Source of the DNA: Mycolicibacterium arenosum
Lineage (GTDB): Bacteria; Actinomycetota; Actinomycetes; Mycobacteriales; Mycobacteriaceae
Direction of reading: 5' to 3'
NCBI RefSeq assembly: GCF_024320865.1
Contig: NZ_JANDBD010000015.1
Span: 62,001 to 126,000, forward strand
Length of the DNA: 64,000 bases
A program made the position numbers and the translations under genes. The notes beneath the pieces are model-generated. The model had not been told where the DNA came from. It searched no databases and saw only the letters and a program-made list of their open reading frames with translations. This document shows, in pieces, positions 8,853-16,458 of the stretch (position 1 is the stretch's first letter; each line of letters starts with the position of its first letter).

Positions 8853-9416
8853 TCACCAGGTGCTCGTACGCAGCACGATCTCGGCGGCCAGTTGCGCGGT
8901 GGACTCCTGGGCGTTACGGCGGCCCTGCAGTTCGACGAGCCGGTAGTCGCCGTAGACGTACCGCTGACTGGCCTTCGCGACCGCGCGGGCGGCGGGCGTG
9001 CTGACCAGCGCGGTGGTGTTCACCTCGACGGGCGGGCAGTGTTCGTCGCGGACGACGCCCGCCGGGTCGGGGACCCTCGGATGGCCGCGATCGATGACCA
9101 CCAGCCCGATGAACCGGTCCAGCCTGGTGGCCGCCAGTTCCCAGGCCAGTTCACCGCCCACGCGGTCACCGACCAGCAGCGACCACTTCACATCGAGCGT
9201 GTCGAGAATTCCGACGACGGCCTTGGCGCTCAGCCGCGGATCCGGCGCGATGACGACGGTGCGCAGCGAAGCCGTGTGCAGGCGCTGGCAGACCGCGTCA
9301 TAGGCCGCGGGCGCCTGCTGCGCGGCGCCGAGCAACGCGACGACCGACCCCTTGTCGGGGCCCGACACGTCGACGGTGGCCGGGAAACCGTCGATGGTCA
9401 CCATGGTCGAAGGCAT
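8853..9416 (-). CDS. Small degenerate alpha/beta-hydrolase-like protein
   Basis: A 187-residue protein that looks like the N-terminal half of an alpha/beta hydrolase: VVALLGAAQQAPAAYD resembles the first strand and oxyanion region, and LLVGDRVGGELAWE occupies the nucleophile-elbow position. The elbow reads GDRVGG, so the expected Ser (GxSxG) is replaced by Arg. Catalysis by the usual mechanism is therefore unlikely. The ATG at 9416 gives the protein a normal start; the longer frame upstream is shadow of the lipoprotein gene. It may be a binding protein or a decaying hydrolase. Confidence 0.65.
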   Translation of the reverse strand: MPSTMVTIDGFPATVDVSGPDKGSVVALLGAAQQAPAAYDAVCQRLHTASLRTVVIAPDPRLSAKAVVGILDTLDVKWSLLVGDRVGGELAWELAATRLDRFIGLVVIDRGHPRVPDPAGVVRDEHCPPVEVNTTALVSTPAARAVAKASQRYVYGDYRLVELQGRRNAQESTAQLAAEIVLRTSTW

Positions 9417-9517
9417 TCCGCCACCGTATCGGCTGAACTCGCGCTGGGCACGGGTTTCGGCTCGGCGGGCAGGAGCGAAGCGACTCGGGGCGGTTCGGGT
9501 GGTCTCACCCGGACTTC

Positions 9518-10165
9518 TCAGCGCGGTTCCAGGCGCTGGGCCTGCTTTTCGGCAACGTCCAGAAACGTCTGCGGCAACATCCCTTTGACGGCGATCGCAG
9601 GGTTGACCGTCGGGAACGCGATGCCGAACACCGCGGAGTCGCCGACGTTCTCGAACGAGAAGAACACGTTGCTCCGCAGTCCACTGAGATCCATCGCCTG
9701 CTCGTACACCAGGGCGTCGGGCCGCGGTCCGTCGATGCGCGTCGTCGTGACGGGAATCCCCTGTGCGGCGGCGTCGAAGTACGTCTCGTACGCCGCACAC
9801 CGATCGGCGACGGCGGCGAGCGCCGCCATGTCGAGATTCCACGACAGCACCGTCATCACCATGCGGGCACCGTCGTAGGCGACGACGTACTTCTCCGCGC
9901 TTCCAGGGCCGCGCTCGGCGGACCTCTCGATGACCCGCGTGAGGCCGTCCGAGCACCCCTCCGGCCGCGACAGCATGGCGGGCGGGCCGCCCTGACCGTC
10001 GGGCCGGTCCGGTGCCTCCACGATGCGGTCGAACTGCACGCCGGGTGGGAAGTCCGCGGCGGTCAGCAGCGCCTGCTCAAGGCGGGCGCCGCGCCACACC
10101 GGAGTCCCGGCAACGACGGTGCACCCGCTGAGCAACACGACGAGTGCCAGCAGCGTCGCCTTCAC
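9518..10165 (-). CDS. Conserved mycobacterial lipoprotein
   Basis: A 215-residue predicted lipoprotein. The N-terminal signal peptide ends in a lipobox, VVLLSGC, with the modified Cys at about residue 15. The mature part has a repeated short hydrophobic/polar pattern and two Cys residues (GCSDG and RCAAY) that could pair. It resembles the broad family of mycobacterial Lpp/Lpq proteins of unknown function; no enzyme motif is visible. The GTG start overlaps the cobQ stop by 4 nt (GTGA), so it is probably co-translated with cobQ. Confidence 0.8.
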   Translation of the reverse strand: MKATLLALVVLLSGCTVVAGTPVWRGARLEQALLTAADFPPGVQFDRIVEAPDRPDGQGGPPAMLSRPEGCSDGLTRVIERSAERGPGSAEKYVVAYDGARMVMTVLSWNLDMAALAAVADRCAAYETYFDAAAQGIPVTTTRIDGPRPDALVYEQAMDLSGLRSNVFFSFENVGDSAVFGIAFPTVNPAIAVKGMLPQTFLDVAEKQAQRLEPR

Positions 10166-11652
10166 AGTGCCAGCGCCGAGGTGATGACGGGCCGGTCGGG
10201 CGGGCCGTCGGCCAGCAGTGCAAGCACGGCGGCGGTGTCGAGGTGCGCCTCGAGGAGGTCGGCCATGACGTCGAGTTGCCGGTCGCGCGACGCCGTCACG
10301 TCGACGTCGTCGGCGCCGACGAATCCGGTGCGGCCGGCCGCCCGCGCAACGTCTGCCAGCCACCGGCGCCGTACGTCGTCGTTGTCGAGGAGCCCGTGCC
10401 AGTGCGTGCCGAACACGGCGTCCCGGCGGATTCCGACGCCCAGCCAGTCGTCCTCGGCGGAGCGCGTCACCCGGCCGTGGTGGATCTCGTAACCGTGCAG
10501 TGGCGACTCCCAGTGGGCGAGCGTCTTGTCGGGGTCGAACACGATGTCGGCGTCCAGAAGCCCCAGGCCCGCGGTGACCCCGGCCCGCGACTCCACCGGG
10601 TCGTCGATGGTCCGGCACAGCATCTGAAACCCACCGCACACACCGAGCACCGGGCGACCCGCTCGCGCGTGGAGGACGATTCCGTCGGCGAGTCCCCGCT
10701 CGCGCAACCACGCCAGGTCGGCGACGGTGGACTTGCTCCCCGGCAGCACGACGACGTCGACGTCGGCCAGATCGGCGGGGTCGGAGACCCACCGCACGAG
10801 CACCCCCGGCTCACACGCCAGCGCCTCGACGTCGGTGGAGTTGGAGATGCGCGGCAGACGGACGGCCGCGACGGTCAGCCAGTCGTCGCCTCGCGGCACC
10901 TGCGGTCTGCCGACGACACGGTGGGGCTGGACCGAGAGCGAATCCTCGGCGTCGAGCCAGAGTTCGTCGCTGTGGGGCACGACCCCGTACGTCGGTCTGC
11001 CGGTGAGCCCGGCCAACTGGTCGAGGCCCGGCGCCAGCAGGGCCGGGTCACCGCGGAACTTGTTCACCACGAAGCCCGCGATGAGCCGCTGATCGGCGGG
11101 CTCCAGGACGGCGACCGTGCCGAACAGGTGTGCCAGCAGCCCACCGCGATCGATGTCGCCCACGATGACGACGGGCAGCTCACCCATTCGGGCGAGCCCC
11201 ATGTTCGCGAGATCGGTTGCCCGCAGGTTGATCTCGGCGGGCGAGCCGGCGCCCTCGCAGATCACCGCGTCGAATTCGCTTCGCAGCGAGGCGAGTTCGG
11301 TGGCCACCACCTCGGCGAGTTCGGCTCGATGGGTGAAGTAGTCGCCCGCCCCGACCGAGCCCGCCACCCGGCCCCGGACGACGAGCTGAGACGTCCGGTC
11401 ACCGGACGGCTTGAGCAGAATCGGGTTGAATCGCACGCTGGGTGCCAGTCCGGCGGCGCGCGCCTGCATCGCCTGCGCGCGGCCGATCTCGCCGCCCTCG
11501 ACGGTCACAGCCGAGTTGTTCGACATGTTCTGCGCTTTGAAGGGCGCCACGCGAACGCCCTTGCGCGCCAGCAGCCGACACAGCCCGGCGACCACCATCG
11601 ACTTGCCCGCGTCGGACGTCGTGCCCGCGATCAGCAGAGCGCCGCCCGTCAT
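10162..11652 (-). CDS. cobQ: Cobyric acid synthase CobQ
   Basis: A 496-residue CobQ. The N-terminal dethiobiotin-synthetase-like ATPase shows GTTSDAGKS and FKAQNMSNNS, a CobQ signature; the C-terminal class I glutamine amidotransferase shows GVCGGFQML with the nucleophile Cys and a later GTHWHG histidine. It amidates the side-chain carboxylates of adenosyl-cobyrinic acid a,c-diamide in cobalamin biosynthesis. The gene starts one nucleotide after the methionine aminopeptidase stop, so it reads as part of the same message. No other cobalamin gene and no cobalamin riboswitch were seen nearby. Confidence 0.96.
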   Translation of the reverse strand: MTGGALLIAGTTSDAGKSMVVAGLCRLLARKGVRVAPFKAQNMSNNSAVTVEGGEIGRAQAMQARAAGLAPSVRFNPILLKPSGDRTSQLVVRGRVAGSVGAGDYFTHRAELAEVVATELASLRSEFDAVICEGAGSPAEINLRATDLANMGLARMGELPVVIVGDIDRGGLLAHLFGTVAVLEPADQRLIAGFVVNKFRGDPALLAPGLDQLAGLTGRPTYGVVPHSDELWLDAEDSLSVQPHRVVGRPQVPRGDDWLTVAAVRLPRISNSTDVEALACEPGVLVRWVSDPADLADVDVVVLPGSKSTVADLAWLRERGLADGIVLHARAGRPVLGVCGGFQMLCRTIDDPVESRAGVTAGLGLLDADIVFDPDKTLAHWESPLHGYEIHHGRVTRSAEDDWLGVGIRRDAVFGTHWHGLLDNDDVRRRWLADVARAAGRTGFVGADDVDVTASRDRQLDVMADLLEAHLDTAAVLALLADGPPDRPVITSALAL

Positions 11653-11653
11653 G

Positions 11654-12514
11654 TCACGCGGGCAGCGTCAGGATGTCCGCGCCGTCGTCGGTCACCACGA
11701 GGGTGTGCTCGAACTGCGCGGTCCACTTCTTGTCGACCGTCGCGACCGTCCAGCCGTCGTCCCAGATCTCGTAGTCCAGAGAGCCGATGTTGATCATCGG
11801 CTCGATGGTGAACGTCATTCCGGGTTCCAGGACGGTCTCGACGGCCGGCTGGTCGTAGTGCAGCACCACCAGCCCGTTGTGGAAGGTGGTGCCGATGCCG
11901 TGCCCGGTGAAGTCGCGAACGACGTTGTAGCCGAAGCGGTTCGCGTAGGACTCGATGACCCGACCCACCACCGAGAGGGCGCGGCCCGGCTTGACGGCCT
12001 TGATGGCGCGCATGGTCGCCTCGTGGGTGCGCTCGACCAGCAGACGGTGTTCCTCGGCGACGTCGCCCGCCAGGAACGTCGCGTTGGTGTCGCCGTGCAC
12101 CCCGTCGATATAGGCGGTGACGTCGATGTTGACGATGTCGCCGTCCTCGATGACCGTCGAGTCGGGGATGCCGTGGCAGATGATCTCATTCAGCGAGGTG
12201 CAGCAGGACTTCGGGAAGCCCTTGTAGCCCAGCGTCGACGGGTAGGCACCGTGATCGAGCATGTACTCGTGCGCGATGCGGTCGAGCTCGTCTGTGGTGA
12301 CGCCGGGAGCGACGGCCTTACCCGCCTCGGCGAGCGCGTTGCCCGCGATGCGGCCCGCGACGCGCATCTTCTCGATCACCTCGGGTGTCTGCACCCACGG
12401 CTCGTCGCCCTCCTGCACCGTCGACTTCCACGCGTACTCCGGCCGCTCGATCGATCCGGGTACCGGCAGGGTCCCGGATACCGTGCCGGGGCGAAGAGCT
12501 GTGCGAACACTCAT
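11654..12514 (-). CDS. map: Type I methionine aminopeptidase (MapB/Rv2861c-like)
   Basis: A 286-residue methionine aminopeptidase with the N-terminal extension typical of mycobacterial MetAP1c. The five metal ligands are in DGDIVNIDVTAY, GDTNATF, GHGIGTTFH, TIEPM and the C-terminal QFEHTLVVT region. It removes the initiator methionine from new proteins in the cytoplasm. It follows the same relative position as Rv2861c next to the glnA4 operon. The gene ahead of it is a TetR regulator on the same strand, separated by 17 nt, but they are probably independent. Confidence 0.96.
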   Translation of the reverse strand: MSVRTALRPGTVSGTLPVPGSIERPEYAWKSTVQEGDEPWVQTPEVIEKMRVAGRIAGNALAEAGKAVAPGVTTDELDRIAHEYMLDHGAYPSTLGYKGFPKSCCTSLNEIICHGIPDSTVIEDGDIVNIDVTAYIDGVHGDTNATFLAGDVAEEHRLLVERTHEATMRAIKAVKPGRALSVVGRVIESYANRFGYNVVRDFTGHGIGTTFHNGLVVLHYDQPAVETVLEPGMTFTIEPMINIGSLDYEIWDDGWTVATVDKKWTAQFEHTLVVTDDGADILTLPA

Positions 12515-12531
12515 GGGGGCCAGCCTAATCG

Positions 12532-13110
12532 TCAGTCGACGGAGAGCGCTTCCATGGCGCCCTGAATCCGGTCCGGCAGCGAGCCACCGTGCTGTAGCCA
12601 GTCGTCGAGGGCGATCCGCACCGACGCCATCGCCATCGCGCCGATGAGCCGGGGCCTCGGGTCGTCGGGCTCGAGCCCGCCCAGCCGCGCGGAGACCAGC
12701 TCGGCGATCGCCGTCTCGTAACCGACGTAGATCTGCAGTGTCCAGGCGGACAGCGCCGGCGAGGACCGGGTCATGACGGCCAGGTCCCGGACTTGGGCGC
12801 TGATGGCGTCGAAGCCGTCACCGAGGCTTCGGAACGCCGCTACGACGGCGTCGCGGGCGGACAGCTCGGTCGGCTGCGCCTCGAGCCGGGCGGTGATGAC
12901 GTCGAGCCACCGCCGCGTCATCCCGTCGGCGACGGCATCCTCTTTCGAGGCGAAGTAGCGGAAGAAGGTGGCCCGCCCGACGTGCGCCTCGGCGGCGATC
13001 CGCTCGATGGTGGTCGCCGTCAACCCGTCTTCGGCGACCAGAGTCGCCGCGGCCGCGGCGATGCGGTCACGGGTCAGCTGACGCTTGCGGATGCTGAGAG
13101 GTTCGGCCAT
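12532..13110 (-). CDS. TetR-family transcriptional regulator
   Basis: A 192-residue TetR protein. The N-terminal helix-turn-helix spans about residues 15-60 (AAAATLVAEDGL then IAAEAHVGRATFFRYFASKEDAV); the C-terminal part is a helical ligand-binding and dimerisation domain. It is divergent from the DUF1214 gene, and two perfect or near-perfect palindromes fill the gap between them. This points to autorepression and repression of the DUF1214-sulfotransferase unit. The ligand is unknown. Confidence 0.92.
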   Translation of the reverse strand: MAEPLSIRKRQLTRDRIAAAAATLVAEDGLTATTIERIAAEAHVGRATFFRYFASKEDAVADGMTRRWLDVITARLEAQPTELSARDAVVAAFRSLGDGFDAISAQVRDLAVMTRSSPALSAWTLQIYVGYETAIAELVSARLGGLEPDDPRPRLIGAMAMASVRIALDDWLQHGGSLPDRIQGAMEALSVD

Positions 13111-13117
13111 TCCGCTT

Positions 13118-13149
13118 TGAGACTACGTCTCGTTTGAGACTCTGTCTCA
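13118..13149. promoter_or_regulatory. Double TetR operator TGAGAC-N3-GTCTC
   Basis: Two palindromes occupy the gap between the divergent TetR and DUF1214 genes: TGAGAC-TAC-GTCTC (13118-13131) and TGAGAC-TCT-GTCTCA (13135-13149). Their centres are 17 bp apart. The second ends one base before the GTG start of the DUF1214 gene, so bound protein would cover its transcription start. The exact symmetry and position support TetR autoregulation. Confidence 0.8.
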
Positions 13150-13150
13150 T

Positions 13151-14227
13151 GTGACTGAGGAACGTGCCCCGAGAACACGGGAGGCCTGGCAGTTCGTCCA
13201 GCACATGCTCGGCGACGTCAGCGCGATCGTGCTGGCCGACGCCCGCGACGAGAACGAGGTGCTCGACGGACTTCGCGTGGTGTCACGCGTGACCGCGCTG
13301 TGCTCCGAGTTGTCGGTCGAGGCCGATCCCGACCTGCCGTGGTTCTTCGACATGTGCTCCCCCACCCGCATGGTCGGCGGGCCGAACCCGGACGGCCGCT
13401 ACCTGCTGGCGATGATCCGCGGCGACCGCCGCTACCGCATCACCGGCACCCGCGGCACGTCGGCCTACCTGGGTCTGCAGGTGCTCGCGGGCACGGGGAT
13501 GACGCCGCGCCGGATGGCCGCCTACCTCAGCGACACCGATCTGCGGCTGCAGGACGGCGCCTTCACCGTCGTGGTGTCCGCCGACGAACCCGCCGAGCTC
13601 GATGGCGCGCAGTGGCTGCAGATCCCCGGCGACGGCACGTCGATCGTCGTGCGCGAGTACATCGGCGACGCGGCGACCGAGCTCGGCGCGACACTCGAGA
13701 TCGAGACGCTCGATGCGCCCGGCCCGCGGCTCTTGACGGATTCCGAAGTGGCCGAACAGTTCACCGCGATGGCGTGGACGCTGATGAAGCTGACCACCCT
13801 GCACCGCACCATCAAACCCGAACTGCTGGAGCAGCCCAACGTGCTGCTCACCGCGGAGGCCGCCGACCTCGGATCCGCCGACACCACTCCGGACAACCTG
13901 TACATGATCGGCACGTTCGGGCTGTCCGACGACGAGACCCTCCTTCTCGAGATCACCCCGCCCGACACCCGGTACTGGAACGTCACGCTGGAGAACATCT
14001 GGCACGAGTGCATCGAGCCGCGCCGACGGCACAGCTCGGTGACGAATAAGGGGGTCGCTCCGGACGACGACGGCATCGTCCGAATCGGCATCGGGGCCGA
14101 GGACTTCGGCCACGGCCACTGGCTGGACACGGGTGGCCGGCGCCGAGGCTTCGTGGTGCTGCGCTGGCTCGACAATCCAGCGGCACCCCACGTCGTCACA
14201 TCCGTACGGAAGGGATCGGCACGGTGA
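13151..14227 (+). CDS. DUF1214 domain protein
   Basis: A 358-residue protein of the DUF1214 group, common in mycobacteria and often beside TetR regulators and sulfotransferases. The C-terminal DUF1214 part shows PDNLYMIGTFGLSDDETLLL and PDTRYWNVTLENIWHE; the first half is a conserved beta-rich region. No catalytic residues are assigned to this family and no signal peptide is visible. The GTG start follows the operator directly, with no room for a ribosome-binding site, so a leaderless transcript is likely. The end overlaps the sulfotransferase gene by 4 nt (GTGA). Confidence 0.85.
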   Translation: MTEERAPRTREAWQFVQHMLGDVSAIVLADARDENEVLDGLRVVSRVTALCSELSVEADPDLPWFFDMCSPTRMVGGPNPDGRYLLAMIRGDRRYRITGTRGTSAYLGLQVLAGTGMTPRRMAAYLSDTDLRLQDGAFTVVVSADEPAELDGAQWLQIPGDGTSIVVREYIGDAATELGATLEIETLDAPGPRLLTDSEVAEQFTAMAWTLMKLTTLHRTIKPELLEQPNVLLTAEAADLGSADTTPDNLYMIGTFGLSDDETLLLEITPPDTRYWNVTLENIWHECIEPRRRHSSVTNKGVAPDDDGIVRIGIGAEDFGHGHWLDTGGRRRGFVVLRWLDNPAAPHVVTSVRKGSAR

Positions 14228-15393
14228 AGGAGCGCTTCGACGTCGACACGCTCGTCGGGCGGGCTTGCGAACTCGCGGGCAGTGACGACTTCGGCGCACC
14301 CGACGGTTGGCGCGACGGCCTGGAGGTGCTGACCGACGGTCTGGTCAACGAGGCGCACCTGTCGGACCTCGGTGTGGAGATCGCGGTCATGGACATCGTC
14401 AACCCGCTGGTCAATCGGTTGCGGATCACGCAGTGGCGCAAGGAGAATCCCGCCATCGCGGCCGCCCCCATCGAGCGCCCGATCTTCATCGTCGGGCAGC
14501 CCAGAACGGGTACGACGATCCTGTTCGACCTGCTGGCGCAGGATCCCGACCTGCGGCCTCCTCTGACGTGGGAGGTCGACGCGCCGTGGCCGGTGCCGCA
14601 GCCCGAGACGTACGCCACCGATCCCCGCATCGCCGAGATCCAGGCTCAACTCGAGATGTCGGAACTGATCGTGCCGGGAATCATGGCGCATCACCCGATG
14701 GGCGCGCTGCTCCCGCAGGAGTGCGTACGCATCTGGGCCGCGCAGTTCTGCAGCATGATCTTCCCGGTGCAGTACCGGCTGCCGTCGTACTCGCGATGGA
14801 TGCTGTACGACGCCGATCACCGCCCCAACTATCGCTATCATCGAATCTTCCTGCAGCACCTGCAATCCGGGGTCTCGGGGCAGTGGTTGCTGAAGTCACC
14901 CGCACACCTCTGGCAGCTCGACACCCTGGTCGCCGAATATCCCGACGCGGTCATCGTGCAGACCCACCGGGACCCGTTGAACGTCATCTCGTCGATCGCG
15001 TCGCTCACCCACCACGTGCGCAGGATGGCGTCGGAGCACGGCGACGTCGCCGAATGCGCGGAGGGCTGCCGCGAGGAGAACGTCGTCGGACTCGAGCGGT
15101 CGATGAGGGTTCGCGACTCCGGGGTGCTGAAACCGGGTCAGCTCATCGACGTCCTGTTCGCCGACTTCATCAGGGATCCCTTCGCGACCATCCGACGGCT
15201 CTACGACGCCCTCGGCCGCGAGCTCACCCCCGTGGCCGAGCAGCGGATGCGCGACTTCCTCGCCGCCCACCCCGGCGACGGCGGCGGCGCCCGGTACACG
15301 TGGGCCGACACCGGTCTCGACGCCGACGAGGTACGCGAGCAGGTGGCGGTCTACCAGGAGCGGTTCGGCGTGCCGACGGAGACGCTGAAGTAG
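14224..15393 (+). CDS. Sulfotransferase family protein
   Basis: A 389-residue protein with the sulfotransferase PAPS-binding 5'-phosphosulfate loop, FIVGQPRTGTTILFDLLAQ (about residues 90-108), and a WLLKSPAHLWQLD region followed by VQTHRDPLNVISS, the usual 3'-phosphate loop. These enzymes move sulfate from PAPS to a hydroxyl, but many mycobacterial members of this group have no known acceptor. It is translationally coupled to the DUF1214 gene and would be controlled by the adjacent TetR operators. A lipid or steroid-like acceptor is possible but unproven. Confidence 0.87.
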   Translation: MKERFDVDTLVGRACELAGSDDFGAPDGWRDGLEVLTDGLVNEAHLSDLGVEIAVMDIVNPLVNRLRITQWRKENPAIAAAPIERPIFIVGQPRTGTTILFDLLAQDPDLRPPLTWEVDAPWPVPQPETYATDPRIAEIQAQLEMSELIVPGIMAHHPMGALLPQECVRIWAAQFCSMIFPVQYRLPSYSRWMLYDADHRPNYRYHRIFLQHLQSGVSGQWLLKSPAHLWQLDTLVAEYPDAVIVQTHRDPLNVISSIASLTHHVRRMASEHGDVAECAEGCREENVVGLERSMRVRDSGVLKPGQLIDVLFADFIRDPFATIRRLYDALGRELTPVAEQRMRDFLAAHPGDGGGARYTWADTGLDADEVREQVAVYQERFGVPTETLK

Positions 15394-15435
15394 TCGGGAG
15401 CACTCAACCAGCGGTAATGGTGTTACCGTCAGCCG

Positions 15436-15819
15436 GTGAGCGAAGAGGAACACCTGCTGCACCGGTTGGGGATGCGCGACGTCGAGGACACCCCGGAGCG
15501 CCTGGTGATCGAGATGGCCAACCGGCCGGACCTGGTCAACATCCGCGGCGCGATCCAGGGCGGCCTGGTCGCCACCCTCATCGACATCGCGGCGGGCAGG
15601 CTCGCCGGCACCGCCGCGGGCGTCGGTCACAACGTGACGACGGCCGACATGAACGTGCACTTCCTCGCGCCGATCATCGAGGGCCCAGCACGCGCGGAGG
15701 CGACGATCGTGCGGGCGGGCCGGCGCCTGATCGTCACGGAGGTCGACGTGTTCGACCGGGGCCGGGATCGTTTGGCCGCCAAGGCAACCCTGACGTTCGC
15801 CGTCCTGGAACCGCGGTGA
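15436..15819 (+). CDS. PaaI-type hotdog thioesterase
   Basis: A 127-residue single hotdog domain. The helix region NIRGAIQGGLVATLIDIAAG carries the G-G pattern of the PaaI/acyl-CoA thioesterase II group, and TADMNVHFLAPI is the characteristic strand. It would hydrolyse acyl-CoA thioesters, as a tetramer in related proteins. It starts with GTG 42 nt after the sulfotransferase and may be part of that unit. Its substrate is unknown. Confidence 0.85.
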   Translation: MSEEEHLLHRLGMRDVEDTPERLVIEMANRPDLVNIRGAIQGGLVATLIDIAAGRLAGTAAGVGHNVTTADMNVHFLAPIIEGPARAEATIVRAGRRLIVTEVDVFDRGRDRLAAKATLTFAVLEPR

Positions 15820-15823
15820 GGAG

Positions 15824-16432
15824 CTAGCTGCGGTCGCGGCGCAGCAGGCCACGCCGCGGGCCGCGGATGTCGATCGAGCCGCACACGCTGCGCCCGGTGA
15901 GCACCACGTGCGGCGTGCCCTCGGCGGGCGCGTCCTTGCGGTGATCGCGCGCACTGCCGACGATGACCTCGACGTCGTCGATCGAGGCGCTCGCCCCGTC
16001 GGGCAACCGGATCTCCACCGAACCGAACTTCACGTCGAGTTCGATGACCACGATGGGGCCGGCGAAGCGCGCCTTCGTCAGGTCGAGGTCGATCGAGCCC
16101 ATCCGCCGGTGCAGGGCCAGCCGGGTCGGGACGGTCCACTCCCCCTGCCGCTTCAGCGAGCCCATGACCCCGCGGAGTTCGACGCGATCGGTCGCGGTGG
16201 TCACGATGGCGCCGGGGCCCGGCAGGTCACCGACGAGGGCGTCCAGGTCGGAGTGCAGCCGTGCCGTCGCCACCAGCGTCGAGCGCTCCTCGAACTCGTC
16301 GATGTCGATGAGGCCGAGCGCGACCGCGTTGTGCAGCCGGCGCAGCGTGCCGTTGCGGTCGGCGTCGGAGATGCGCAGGATGGCCGCCACGTCGGTGACG
16401 CCGTCGCGGGGACCGTCGTTGATGCTCGTCAT
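15824..16432 (-). CDS. DUF1707 domain protein (Rv2862c-like)
   Basis: A 202-residue protein. The N-terminal DUF1707 module reads LRISDADRNGTLRRLHNAVALGLIDIDEFEER (shown here as one family signature split by the reader at ADRN and DEFEER); the C-terminal part is a beta-rich DUF2154/LiaF-like region that could form a helix of strands. The ATG at 16432 has GGAGC upstream and removes an unsupported 24-residue extension. The same gene occurs beside the PBP lipoprotein in M. tuberculosis. Such proteins are linked to envelope stress in Gram-positives; the role here is unknown. Confidence 0.85.
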   Translation of the reverse strand: MTSINDGPRDGVTDVAAILRISDADRNGTLRRLHNAVALGLIDIDEFEERSTLVATARLHSDLDALVGDLPGPGAIVTTATDRVELRGVMGSLKRQGEWTVPTRLALHRRMGSIDLDLTKARFAGPIVVIELDVKFGSVEIRLPDGASASIDDVEVIVGSARDHRKDAPAEGTPHVVLTGRSVCGSIDIRGPRRGLLRRDRS

Positions 16433-16458
16433 AGCTGCTCCTTCACGGAACAGGCTAC

